A DNA stretch of 64,000 nucleotides from Setophaga petechia (taxonomy: Eukaryota; Chordata; Aves; Passeriformes; Parulidae), in assembly GCA_024362935.1 (NCBI GenBank), contig JANCRA010000004.1, forward strand, positions 22,696,121 through 22,760,120, written 5' to 3'. A model generated the notes under the pieces. That model worked only from the letters and a program-made list of their open reading frames with translations, was not told where the DNA came from and ran no database searches. A program made the translations under genes and the position numbers. Shown one piece after another: positions 49,311 through 61,820 of the stretch. Numbering within the stretch: the stretch's first letter is position 1; each line of letters starts with the position of its first letter.

Positions 49311-50696
49311 TTCTTTCCTTGGCACCAGTGGAGCTGTGCTGGCTGGTAGCAACAGGGTCAGAGCTAGAGGGTACCCCAGGGATGCCCCAAGCTCCTGGCA
49401 GAGGGGGTAGAGCCAGGTCCTTCCCCAGCAGTGCTTCCCACAATGAAGGGATTGAAGGAATTCAGCCTGATGTTGCTTTTTTTCTGGGATGCTGTTAATT
49501 TGCATTTGGGTGCATTGGGGGAAGAAATTAAAAAAGTATTTTTCCTAAGCTGAGGTATTGTTTGGCTTGTTGGACTAACGTGAAAAAATAATCCAAGAGG
49601 AAAATTGAAGTCTTGTGTCCACACAACATTTTTACTGGACTTCACCACTCACGTGCTTTACTGTCAGAAGACTGTAGAAGAAATGGAACTTGAGGGGTAG
49701 AAAATCTTGCAGAAACTGTAAAATGGAGATGTGTAGCAAAAGTCAGCAATGTGGGAGCTGACCCAGCAAAAGGCTGGGTCTCTGCTTAAGAGATGCAAAT
49801 CCTGGAGATGGTACTTTCCATTGCCTCCTGAAGGACTTATGGAGACCACTGGTACAGGGGTTATTGACTTCCTGTCTGTTCCCTGTTAGGTCCTGGGTGT
49901 TCTCTTCCCTTGCCTTCTGCCACCCTCACCCCTGCTGCGGTGCACCGGGGTACGGGTTTCACATCTAGCTCCAGAAGCTGTGCTGGCTGCTGGCTCTGTC
50001 TGCTGGCTGCCAGCTCAGGGCTTGCCCCAACTTTCCACCAAGTCTCAGGGAGGACTGTAGGGGGAACACTGTGAATGTTGTATCATCAGCAACTGCTGGA
50101 TGCAATCAGTGTTTTCACGAAGTATTGAAAGTGGAATGCCACTTAAATCTGCTAATTGCATTAAAAGGACACCAGATTGCTCTGTATCACTTCTTTTTGA
50201 TCTGCCAACTTAACAAAGAGTACCAAGGAGCTTTTAAGTGAGGTATAGCAGCCAGTCCAGTGCTACTTGTTTGCATACGAATATTAGTAGGCACAGCTGC
50301 ACCTCTGTTTTTCTGCCACTCAAGAGGCAGTGAATACAGCTGTGGGAATGTTCTTAATGCATACTTATGAGTAAGTGGGACAGAGAGGTAGGAGAAGGAA
50401 AAGATTCAACATGGGTTATTCCTTTTTTCCATTAAATGGGTGAGCTGTCTATCACAGATTCACCATACAGAGAAGCTGGCATATTTCAAGCCACTATATT
50501 GTTTGAAAGAGGGCATGCAGTATTTTCTTTGCTATATTAATCTCGACAGATCAAAATAAACTCTAACACTGGTTTGGCTGGCAGGGTCCTGCTTTGTCAG
50601 ACTGGCATGTTCTGCGGAAGTGTAGTGCAGGCCTATGGAATAAAGGCCAGGAGAGGTGTCTCCCAATTACAGCAACCCCCAGAAGGGTTTTCTGCA

Positions 50697-50735
50697 GTTG
50701 TGTGTGGTTTGAGTCTGGCACAGACCACACACAAC
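50697..50735. repeat. 12-bp inverted repeat (15 bp as RNA)
   Basis: The arms GTTGTGTGTGGT (50697-50708) and ACCACACACAAC (50724-50735) are perfect reverse complements. In RNA the stem continues by a G-U, an A-U and a G-C pair to leave a 9-nt loop. Each arm also carries the RUNX core TGTGGT in inverted orientation. Confidence 0.88.
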
Positions 50736-53700
50736 ATAAAACTCTTCAGCTATTGCAGTGTATTTCTGAGTCCTTTTCTCTTTTTATTATATTAACAAAG
50801 TGGACTGACTGTATAGAAATCACTAGTTACATTGAGTTGAAAAGCCAGTGCTGACCTAAATAACATAAAGCTTTGCCTTGTGATCTTCCAATACCAGGCA
50901 TTAGGAAATTGTTGTATCTGGCTTGTAGAAATTGTAGCTTGTACCTGTGTGTTTATGTTTCTCCTTTCTCCCTGATATATTTGTTGAAGCCATATCTGTT
51001 GATGCTTTACTTTTGTCTCACCTCTCCATTTCTTTTAAAAATATCAAACTGCAATTTATTTTAGCCCTGGAAGAAATTAATGTTTTGCTTTTCTTCCCTG
51101 CTTTGAGAAAAGTTTTGTGCCATGACCTCCAACTACTATTTTGTAATGAGCCTTGCTGTCCAATACTGCAGCTTATGAGAAGAATTCAGTGTCTGAATAA
51201 TTTAAAAAGAATCTTTTTAAAATCAATTACAGTAAACCTTGTGAGGTTAGAGAAACCTTTTTCTGCCATTCCTTTGCAGTACAGTATTTTTCTGAGCCAT
51301 GTCAGTATGTATAATTGACATGAGAGTAGCAGAGGGACCCCACCTTAAGCATAAAGGTGTCTGTCAGCGATCAGTTTGTTGCCCTTAGAAAAGCAGTGTG
51401 TACTCACCATCTAGCCTAAAAGCTCTGTGTCACACTGTGGGAGTTTGAAAGCACTAAAGTTATTTTCCAGACCTGTAGGACTCTGGTGTCCTTTATGAAG
51501 GTTTTCTGGTGAACAGCATTACATTCACCTATGGCAAAGGATGGAGGTGCCATTTTTCAATGCTTCTTCCTATTCTGCTGGATGAGGAACAGGAGACACC
51601 ATCAAAAATTGTGATGTTATCTCTCTTTCTCATACTTTTTAGGGTATTCAGCATCAGAGTGTTTCTAGTGTATCTAGCATCAGAGGTTTTTCTCATTTAA
51701 TCTTGCAAGTCACAACTCTTTTGATACCAGAGGTTTTCTGTTGTACAATACCTCTCTCTACAGTACCCTCTCTGTTGTGTCTTTGCTCTCTGTGAACCTT
51801 AAGCAATTTTACAAATTCTGACTGTAACAGTCCTACTAATACTAATAAACAAACTTTGGGTTGCAAATAGCAATAACCTGATTTTTCATAGTAAATCTAA
51901 CAGAAGTCTCCCATGAAGTAGTGTAGGGCTGTAGTGGGTACAAACAGCTGTGGTGATCACAGCCTGATGGAGCTGCTGCTATTTAGTAGACAAATGTTTC
52001 ATGATTGTTTTGGACAGAAAGAGGAAGAAAACTTTATTTGATAGAAGTCTCTCATGTTGACAACACACAACACCAGATTGCTACAGTGCAATCACTGCAA
52101 AGCCGCATGTTTTGCAAACAAAATATGTTGCAGATTCTAATTATAAAAACAAAAATATGTTCTTTAATTTGACATACAGAGAGAATTTCTCTTACTCTTT
52201 TTCTAAGTCTTAAAACTGCCAGGAATCCTCTCTGGAATACTAGTTACTCAGCATGCACAACTGTTACTGTAGATGTCAAAAATAAAATATTCATAAGTGT
52301 ATTTTATATTGTATTCTGGTATATATGCTCAAGGTATATATCTGTCCAACACTGCACTGTGATGTATATGTAAACTGGTCCTAGAAAAAACATTTATTCA
52401 CATCCAGGTTGTTCTTGCCAGTAATGAGATTAAATCAAAACAAGCACTATTTGTTACCTAATTTGCCCATTTTCTTAAAGTTTGCGAAAAAGTTAAAAAT
52501 AATATGTTAATATAATGGAGCAATTGTGACAAAAGCCAGCAAAATCAGGGAAGCAGATGTCAGAAGGTGGCTGTTTCCTGTACCTAAATGGCAATTAAAG
52601 TGAAATATATAATGTGTAGCACAGGGTTCTATGCAGTAAGACTACTTTGTCCTGCTCTTTGAAACTGTAAACATGAATCTGTGTGAAACCTCTGGAAGAA
52701 GGTGAGTGAGCATTTGGCTTGTGTCAAATGAACACGGGGGGCAGTGGAGGAAGAGAGATATATGGGAATAAATGCATGTTTCCTCTCTGCATCTACTTGA
52801 CTAGCTACTGTGCTTATTTTTACCTACACTTTACATACTCTCTGGAGAGAACTCTTTTACAATTCTCATGAAAAAAAGGAAGAAAAATTGTACACAATCT
52901 TGATTATGCTGTATAGAGCTCAAGCAGCTAGTGAATTGATGCATGCCTAACACTTGTGTTAAAAGCTGCATGTTCTTTATACCAGAAGCAATGTGTAAGA
53001 AGGCATTAATCCTCTAAACATTAATGCTTTTCAAGATCACAGGTTACCATTGCCCTCTCTTACGTCAGAATGTGCCTTATGTTCCCTTTTCTCCTGTAGG
53101 ACATCTGGTGGTTCCATGGAAATATTTGAAGAGCCATCGTTTAGCAGTTTGAAGGGAAAGCCTTGAATAATTCACACAACAAATGATTAGGCAAGCACTT
53201 GTCTATCTAACTGAATTATTCTGCATGTTTGCTGAAGCAGTTAAGCAGCAGAACAGCATTTTCTTCTCTGGAGGCTTTACTGTGGTAGTATTGACCCACC
53301 TAGTTATTGGGTTTCAGCCTTTTGTTGACACTGTTGTAAATGAAAGCAGTCTGGACAGGCACTGAGCAGCTGGGCTGGATAATTGTGAAGGATTCATGCT
53401 TGTTGCTGTTACCCTCAGTGTTTGTAGTGGGTTGTTTGCTTTGACTTTTGTTGAACTGTTGACAAAAGCATTAGATACAAATGGGAACAAATAAAGTGGT
53501 GAGATGCCAGGAGGGCTTGGCAGAAATGGTGGCTTTCATTCCAGCTTGAATGCTGAATGTCTTGTCTGGATGGGTAAAGGAAGGTGTATTCAGCATTTAT
53601 GTGCCTTTCCCTCCCTTTTCCCTTTCTTTCCTTACTGCTTAAATAGTTTTTGGCAATCAGGTGAATAAAAACAGAGCAGAGGCAATTTCACCATTGCCTT

Positions 53701-53889
53701 AACTCCTTGGCACTACGTTTTTGAAGCTCTCTCTGACTGTGGATGTCTGGCTGGGAAAATCCAGTTCCTGAAATGAAAGGATTAAGTATATAAAGAGAGG
53801 AGGAAAAAAAAAACAGAGAGAAAAGGATGGGGGTGTAGAAGGGCTAGAGATGAGGAAAGAGAGGCTTAAATAGAACAGTATACACTAAG

Positions 53890-54200
53890 TAGTATAGCCA
53901 GCAAAATTGAAGTCATTTACTGGAACGCTTTTAATTTGGTTTAAACAAAATACTCTTTTGTATATTCAAATGGGGAGTAGCTCAGCTGTTGTGAAGCCAG
54001 AAAATTAATGGTATTTTTAGTGAAATAACAAACGCATGTCAACAACATAGCTGTGGATGATAATGTTGGCATTTTATTCATGAGGAATTATCAATGCAGG
54101 TTACTGGACAACATAGTGTGACTGGAATGATTGAGCACAGGGGGGAAGCGGCTGTCCTTCTGTAAGACGATTTCATTTTACATTTAGTCCTTCAGGAAGA
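53890..54200. promoter_or_regulatory. candidate conserved non-coding element
   Basis: It contains TTTAATTTGGTTTAAAC, TTCAAATGGGGAGTAG, GAAAATTAATGG, AACAAACGCATG, GATGATAATG and GAAGCGGCTG with a few CpGs. It is unlike the surrounding simple AT-rich sequence and shows no repeat signature. Pattern only. Confidence 0.28.
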
Positions 54201-54879
54201 GAAAAAGGAGACAGAAAGAAAGCATTTAAAAAAACATGCCTGATATTCCGATCCTTGTGGTTTCTGGGTCCCAGCGACTAACCTTTTTAGCTCTGTCTGA
54301 CTCATAGTTTTCTGGCTGTCCTTCTTTTCAAGTCTGTCTTGAGGGATGGCAGAGAATAGATGCAGAAAAATAGCATCACATTAGGTTATCTTTGCTGAAA
54401 AGGTAGTTTTGGCCCTGGAGGAGCTGCAAGTTTACTCTAGCCATCTCTGGCACTTGAGTTTTGTGCCTGGGTATTGTTTGCTTGGGACCCATAATGCATC
54501 TAATGTGTTGTGAAATATGGTTATGCTGGCTGGTTGTGGAGGAAGTTAGCATATGATCTGGAAGGTCCTGCCACTTGGCAGGAGAGATGCTTTGTGTTTG
54601 TTAATTTGACTGTAGTTTTCTTGTAGTGATCAACTTCAGGGTGTTGTGCAGGTCAGCTGAAAGTGGCAAGTCAAGTGCACAGGGGTGAAGACACCACTGC
54701 AGTGGAAGAAGAAGGGTCTGTTCAGTAGTGCTGTCTGAAGGCATACAAAGGTATTCCTTGCCTCTGCTGTAACATGTGCACCTGCTGGTATATGAGGTAG
54801 CCACAGAGTTTTAGGGTACCAGCGTTTGATATGCAGGTATTTTTTGTCTCCTGCCTTCATGGATCTTCAAATTGTCCTG

Positions 54880-54909
54880 AAATCAAATGCCATAAAATCA
54901 AATGCCATA
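54880..54909. repeat. 15-bp tandem duplication
   Basis: AAATCAAATGCCATA occurs twice in a row (54880-54894 and 54895-54909) without mismatch. Confidence 0.92.
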
Positions 54910-56599
54910 GTAGCCAGGTAATCATGGTATTTATGGACCAAATTTGAGTAATCATCTGTGAGTGTTTTCATTATTTCCCTTTGTTATGGTTGCCATATTT
55001 TTCCTGCTCTCATCATGATAAGAAGGGAAGCACAAAAAGAAATAAGGAAGAAATTGCCTTTTACTGCTGTCACTGCTAAAGTTTCTTGTAACATGCAGGA
55101 TGTTTGTTGTGTGAAACCATGTTGACATCAGCAAGAAGTGTTTTGCCCTGATATTAAATACTGTGATATCAGACCTGAATTTGTTTTTAATCCTATAAAT
55201 ATCGAAACAAAGAGTAGAAATACCAAGGTATTTCTAGCAAACCTACTGAGAGTGGTGTTATTGTAGATATCAGTTTGTGCATGATGAATCCCCAAATGTT
55301 TTCTGTTTGGGAAATATGCATAACAGTTCTAAAGGGAGCTAAAGGTATTATGATAGCAAGTTTCAACTTTGATTGAAGGTAAAATGAGGACTTTTTGAAA
55401 TGCAGGGACTTAAAGCCCAGTCAAAACAAATATATTCCATAATCATGTTTGAGTAGCATTTGGGAAACACAGTTATGGATCACGTAAATTGTGTGAGAAT
55501 TCACAAAAACTAACTTGTGAATGTTCTGTGGCATTGCCTTACTTTCTATTTAGAAAGTCTTGGATAGTTCTGTGTTTTCATGTGAAATGTACTTTTCCCT
55601 GTACATAGTTACACAGAGTTAGCTCGTTAAGGTAATCTGCTTTGTCTGCAGATCTATAAGAAGTTTTGCTTTACCTGGAGTTTCACAGAGCTTAGACCAG
55701 GAAGCAGGAAAGTGCTTCTGGAATGAATTTGGATTGAAGTAACAGAAGTTTTGAGTGAAGCAAGGAGGGAAAGAACTGGTGTAGTACGTAAGTGGAGATT
55801 GAATTGGACTTACTCAAGTCACAAAGTGATAATGCATTGTGGGGCAGCATGTTTTTGCACTGTCTGGTGTGAGATAATACACAACTGGAGTTCTAAGCTG
55901 GCCAGTTAGGAATAAGAGTGGATATGGGAAAAAACATTCAGTAATAGGAAACGCTAAAAAAAGATAGAAGTAACAGTATAGCAGATAGATGAAACCCTAA
56001 ATCAGTGGTGCACATCCTTCAGTCACAGGTCTTTACTGGCAGCTTGCCATTAGCCAGTGGGCTGCACTGTTTTGAATGTCATTTATATTGGATTTTAATC
56101 AGAAAAGCACAGTGTTTGTTTTTCATACTTACATAGCACTTTAAGTGCAAGCACTGCATAGCAAAAAAGCCATAAAAGACACTATATCTGGTGGGTTATA
56201 GTAAATGAAGTGATGATGGAAAGACTGGCTCTGCATTTCTGCAGAAATCAGGGAGGTTCATGTGACATCTGGCTGTCTTTGAGAAGGTCTTACGCATTCT
56301 GAAGTAGTGGCTTTAGGTTCTCACAGTTTGGCTGATTAGTTTTACATACAATGCAGAAATGCTTCCTTTTTTACATTTCTCATATCTATGTCATACAGAT
56401 TTATGCAAACTAAGAATTGGCTAAAGTTCTATGTTTGTATAGTTTCTGGAGTTTAGTAAAGGTACTCTGTCACAGCAATTGGATTGCTCCAATCTTTTAG
56501 TTGTGTTTTGATATGAGGAATACTGATTATTCCTTCCTCATTTTTAAATTTTGGTCTAGCATATGTAATAGATCCATTTTGGTGATACTGGAGTACCTC

Positions 56600-56765
56600 C
56601 AAATCTTCAATCCATGAATCCTCACAACAGCCTTGTAAGGGAAAGAAGCACTGTCTAGACTTCCGAAATTATCCTGCTTTTTGAGGCATGAAGAAGCTTA
56701 ATTGACTTCATGTGATGAGACAAAAGAGCAGATTACTAAGCCTACATTTCCAAAATACAAACAGT
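56600..56765 (+). repeat. MIR/L2-like ancient repeat
   Basis: 'aatcctcacaacagccttgt' and, after a gap, 'tgaggcatgaagaagcttaa', 'ttgacttcatgtgatgagac' and 'agattactaagcc' follow the familiar order of the ancient amniote repeat containing 'cctcacaacaaccctgtgag' and 'gaggcacagagaggttaagt'. Non-coding and old. Confidence 0.5.
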
Positions 56766-57054
56766 TAACAACCTCCCCATTTTTAGTTTTTAGCTCAAGC
56801 ACCAATGCTACTTTGTGATCTGTCTGTACCTAATTCTTTCTTTTGAAACCTCACAGTGGTTTTTAGTCCCATTCTTGGCAAGTACATGCATGCTTCTAGT
56901 TTGACCACTCAGTCCTTTTGAGCTAGTTCCAGTTTCATTTAACTGTCTAATCTCTGCATATTTTGGCAGAAGACAAGCTTTGGTTGAATTTTCATCCTTC
57001 CTTCAGGCTTGATTACATTGCTCCTGTGTTTCTGTGGCTCCTTTCACACGAGGT

Positions 57055-57970
57055 TGTTGGCGACAGTACTGAAAGGGATATCGGTCGTGTTTTCAGATGA
57101 TACAAACTGGGAGGAGCCGTTGACTCCCTCCAGGGCAGGGAGAGGCCCTGCAGAGAGACCTCCACAAATCAGGGGTCTGGACAATCACCAGCTACACGAA
57201 GTTCAGTAGGGGAAAGTGCTGGATTCTGCATCTGGGATGGGGCAACCCCGGATGTATGGACAGACTGGGAATGAGGTGCTGTAAGCAGTGCCATGGAAAG
57301 GGACCTGGGGGTCCTGGCAAGTTGAACATGGGTCAGCAGTGCCCTGGCAGCCAGGAGGGCCAACCCTGTCCTGGGGGGCATCAGGCACAGCATCACAGCT
57401 GGGCAAGGGAGGGAATTGTCCTGCTCTGCTCTGAGCTGGGGCAGCCTCACCTCCAGTGCTGGGGGTTGGTTTGGGTTTTACAATACAAGGAAGACATGAA
57501 ACTGTTAGAGAGCATTTAAAGGAGGCCAGTGAGGATGGTGAAGGGCCTTTAAGGGGAGGCTGTATGAGGAGCAATTGAGGTCACTTGGTCTGTTCAGCCT
57601 GGAGAACAGGAGACTGAGGGGAGCCCTCATCGCAGTTACAACTTCCTTGTGAGAGGAAGAGGAAGCACAGGCTCTGAGCTCTTTTCTGTAGTGACAGTGA
57701 CAGGACTTGAGGGAATGGCCTGAAGCTGTGTCAGGGGAGGTTTGTGTTGGCTGTTTGAAAAAGTTCTCCTCGCAGTGGGTGGTTGGGCACTGGAACAGTT
57801 CTCTGTGGAAATGGTCACAGTACCAAGCCTGACAGAGTTCAAGAAGTATTTAGACAGTGCTCTCAGGCACACAGTGTGACCCTTGGGGATGGTGCTGTGC
57901 AGGGCCAGGAGTTGGACCTGATGATCCTTGTAAATACCTTCCAACTCAGCTTATTCTGTGATTCTTTGAT
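57055..57970 (+). mobile_element. CR1 LINE 3' fragment (RT C-terminus and 3' UTR)
   Basis: The fragment begins within the reverse transcriptase near a FSDDTN segment (degraded ADD motif, about 57090-57108), continues through KFSRGKCWIL-like, ERDLGVL-like and KLNMGQQC segments spread over several frames, and then the 3' UTR. It ends with 'ttccaactcagcttattctg' followed by 'tgattctttgat', the typical CR1 terminus. It is in the sense orientation of TLE4. Frameshifts and stops are present, so it is a dead 5'-truncated copy. The 5' boundary is approximate. Confidence 0.88.
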
Positions 57971-58979
57971 ATGTAGCCAAATCAGCAGAAGCCACAGCAC
58001 TGTTGGGAGGGTCCTGGCAAGGGGAGTTTGTGTTCAGTTGTGTTGCTCACCCTGGGCTAACCAGCTGTCACACAGCATATATACAACGTGCAACAAAGCA
58101 CAGTGCCAAAGCCCCGGGGTTTATGTTAGCCCCTCTTAGACCACGCCACCCACCAGCAGCAGTGACTCCAGACATCCCAGCACTGTGCCTGAACTCTTCC
58201 TCATTGTGTTACTTCCAGCCCAGGACCACACAGGCGAGGCTCTGCCACTTTTTGTGCACGGAGCAAGATTGTTCAGCTGCAGATTTTGGGTGTAGTGCTT
58301 TACTGACTGTTAGCAAGGTGTCCAGCAAGGGCTGCTGCACAGCTGGAAGACTCTTCCAGACTTCCTGCAAGGCTGGTGCATGGGAGCAGCCCTAGAGGTG
58401 GATTGGGAATGTGATTTTTGTAAGTAGTGGAAGTGCCCAGTGTGGAGAGCATGGAAGCAGGGAAGAAGCATTTCCATCTGTGGGCTGGAGCTTTGGATAC
58501 AGTTGTGCTTGCTGTGAAAGAGTTTGTTACACTTTCTTACTGTAAGGGCTCCATTTGGTGCTTTAGATGTCTTTAAATGAAAATTTGCACTTACTATCCG
58601 GAATTAAGGCTATGCATAGTGAGCATTCTGATGGTATTATCTGTCACAACAAATAATGAAAGCTTGTCTTGCACTTGAACCCTGTAATATAAAAAGGGGC
58701 AAGGAAAGACAGTGAAATAAAGGGGGACAGACTGGACAAGTTCAGAATCTGTCCCTGTGTTAGCAGGAAACAGCAGTGAAGACCCGCTTTAAAATTCAAG
58801 GTTTTCTATCTTAAAACAGGACTTAGCACATTACTGAGAATATGCAACGTAGCAGTGCAAGGAAACTCAAGCAGCCCAGATGCTGGTCAGTAAACAGTGG
58901 TGTGACTTCAGCTCAGCATCTTAAGTTCTGGCTAAAGACATGCTGGCAGTGCTCTGTGTACTCAAAGTAGAGCCCCACT

Positions 58980-59300
58980 CACTTTTCAAATTTGAAGATG
59001 ATGTGTGCAGAGATCATCATTGTATTCAAGCCTTGCATTGGGAAACACTTTGCTAGCTATTCTGACTAGTGCCTTAAAAAGGAACAATTTTGGCAAGCTG
59101 TTATGGAGAAGAAATGCACTGACAAACAGTTGTAATTTGAGATTAAATAACTTCCCAACAGAGAAGCCCATTTTATAAGTCATTCTGTGCACTAATCTCA
59201 GCTCTCTTTTAGCCTTCTCACCTGAATCAGTATTTACAACTAAATTCATTCTTGACTGTGCATAAGATCAGGCTGCCTATTTACGCGTCCTTTAAAGTGT
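58980..59300. promoter_or_regulatory. candidate conserved non-coding element
   Basis: The stretch runs from the 'gatgatgtgtgcagagatca' segment to TTTACGCGTCC, with TTTGAGATTAAATAAC, CACTAATCTC and CTGAATCAG sites. The isolated CGCG at its right end is unusual for this intron. Pattern only. Confidence 0.25.
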
Positions 59301-60639
59301 GGGTTGGTTTTTGCTGTACTCCAAAGCAAGTAAAAAAATGCTTGTCTGTACTGTTTCACCCAGTCAATGGGTGCCTAGAGGAAATTATATGTGTTGAAGG
59401 AGCCTGTGGAGGCTTTCCCTTAACCCTGTAATTCCAGCTTTTATAGTGCTTCTTGAGCCTTTGATCTCCACACTCTTAATTGGCTCACAGTGAGATTATT
59501 TACAGTCAACAAGAAAAGTACCTTGAACTTGTCATTTTAATAAACTTGTTACTTGCCAGCTTCTCTAGAGGCATCCCACATGGAAATAAACATCTTTCAT
59601 TTTGTTTTATAAGTAACTTTTTAAAATGGTTTCCTGGAACCTTGATGAAATATCAGTTCTTTGCAGATCTAAATCCACACTGTAGGTATTGCTTGGAAAC
59701 ATGCTTGGTGTTCTTTAACAGGTACTTAATGCTAGATTAGAGAACATAAGACTTTTTTTTAGTCCCTTGTTTCCACCAGCTTATTTCTAAACTATTTAAA
59801 ATAAAGAGCCTGAGCATGTGTGGTATTTAAAAAACCTTTCACATGAGGTTTTTAAAACAGATCAATTTCAGCATTAGAGTGTTAGTAATTCAGCAAAGGA
59901 AAATTCAATTCAAGATTGTGTTGCTGTAATAATAATGTATTATATCTGTCTTGAAAATGATTATAACAGTAGAGTTGAACCTAGTGAATTACATAATTCA
60001 GGAGCATTTGCCAGAATGCTGTTTTAAGGATATTACTGTAGTCTTCCCTTAAAAGCAAGTGGAAAGATGAATCGTATTATGAAATACTTAAATGAGACAA
60101 GAGTCTTCAGAAATTACCTAAAATAACTAATTTGAATAGAATAGAAGGTCATGTGTGTGCATGCCAAGTTGATCACATTTAACTACTTGGCAGAGTGAAG
60201 GGGGAGTACAAGAGGGAGATTTTTGCTTTTCTTTGTCTCTAACCTAAATTAAAAATGTATTGGCTACTCATTGCTAACATCAAAGCATTTCCAGCTAGCC
60301 TGAACTCAGTATTTGATTGTGCTTTTAACATTTAAAACATTAACAGTGTGACCTATCTAATATAAATAATGGAAGGCCCAGAGAAGTAAAAGCTACTGCT
60401 GCTTCTCTTGGCAAAGCTCTACGATGTTCAGGAGTTGTAATGCATCTAAAAATCTGGCAGAAAGGACCATGTGTTTTATTTTTTCAGTCTTCAAAAGTAG
60501 GTGTTATGCTTATGATGAGCTATTATACACCCATGTAACTGCTTTAAGGCTGACTGCAGAATCTGTGTTCCCACCACTCCTCCATCCATTCCATTTAGCA
60601 GAGTCCTGATTTGAATAATGAAACTGGGAACTATTATTT

Positions 60640-60697
60640 TTACATCAGGCTGAGGTCCAGATTCAGAGTAGTGCACAGTAGGCATCTAAAGTTCAGC
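60640..60697 (+). repeat. possible ancient LINE tail
   Basis: 'caggctgaggtccagattca' followed by 'aggcatctaaag' resembles an old amniote repeat with 'gaggcccagattc' and 'aggcacctaaa' segments. Short and diverged; could be chance. Confidence 0.3.
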
Positions 60698-61805
60698 ACA
60701 TATGTACATTCCACTGGTTTCTTTTTCTGCTTTGTGACTTCCGTAAGATCAAAGTGTGTGTCTCAAATCTGGCATCTGCTCAAGTGCTTTCCTGAATAGG
60801 AAATGGGATAATTTCCTGAACAAGGGTCTTGGGAACACAAGTAAGTGAGGGTAGATGAAGTGAGGCAGATAAAATGGGCTAGGATATTATTTGGGCAGAG
60901 AGGAGAATAGTAGTGCTCAAAGATTTTTTATGGAAGATATTTTGATATGGAAGATATGGTTAAGGAAATGTTTTATTTCAGAATCAGCATGACCTGGAAT
61001 CTGCAAACATTTAATAGCACCCAATTATGTTTTATTCACCCACCCAGTTAATAGTTTGGTTGGATAATGAAATTCTGTTTTCCGTGGACACTTATCAGTG
61101 TCTGTGGCTTCCTAAACCATGAAGGTTTAGGTTAAAAAGCAGAAAATAAATCAAGTCTTCAGAAGCCACACAAAATCTAATGGAGAAGAGAGAACCAAAT
61201 TGCTCGTCTCTTGCTTAATATTGGAGAAAAACATTTGAATATGTTTCTGCTAACAGAAGCAGTCAGGATGTAGAGTGAGTGTTTCTATTGAATTTTAGAG
61301 GGCTTTTTGCAATCATGTTTGCATTTTGAAGCCTACTTCTTTTCCCATCACTTTTCTACTGATCAAGTCAAGAACAAATAGGATTAATAATAGGGATAAG
61401 GGATCTCCCTTAGTCAGGCGCCCTGACTAGTCAGAACATGTAGAAAGAGATAATCAGTTCTATTTGTGAATTATTCAGTTAAAACAATAATTTGCTTTGT
61501 CTTCTTATCATCTCCTAGGTCATCTCTGCAGCAGAGCAACTATAAAATCCTTTAGAGACAAACAAGCAGAAGGGAAGAAAATGAAAGTGTTTTTCCCTGG
61601 AGCATTGGTACATATGGACAGATTGGAAGGGAGCAAAAATGTGAAAACTCAAAACTGATGCCTTTGCCATGAATATAGCCTTTATTAGATATAATCGAAA
61701 CTGAAAATGTAGGATACTGGAGCACAGTACTTGATGGAGGGAAGCTAAATTGAGTGTCTTGTGGGACTGTCTTCAGATGTGATCTCTGGGGTTTTAAAGC
61801 AAGCA

Positions 61806-61820
61806 AAAAAAAAAAAAAAA
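61806..61820. repeat. poly-A tract
   Basis: A run of about 15 A after AAGC. No recognisable retroposed sequence precedes it. Confidence 0.85.

Noticed and set aside
57003..58395. Several 80-130 codon open frames around 57-58.4 kb
   Set aside because: Those up to 57970 are readings of CR1 sequence, which explains their length and G+C content; those beyond show no domain.
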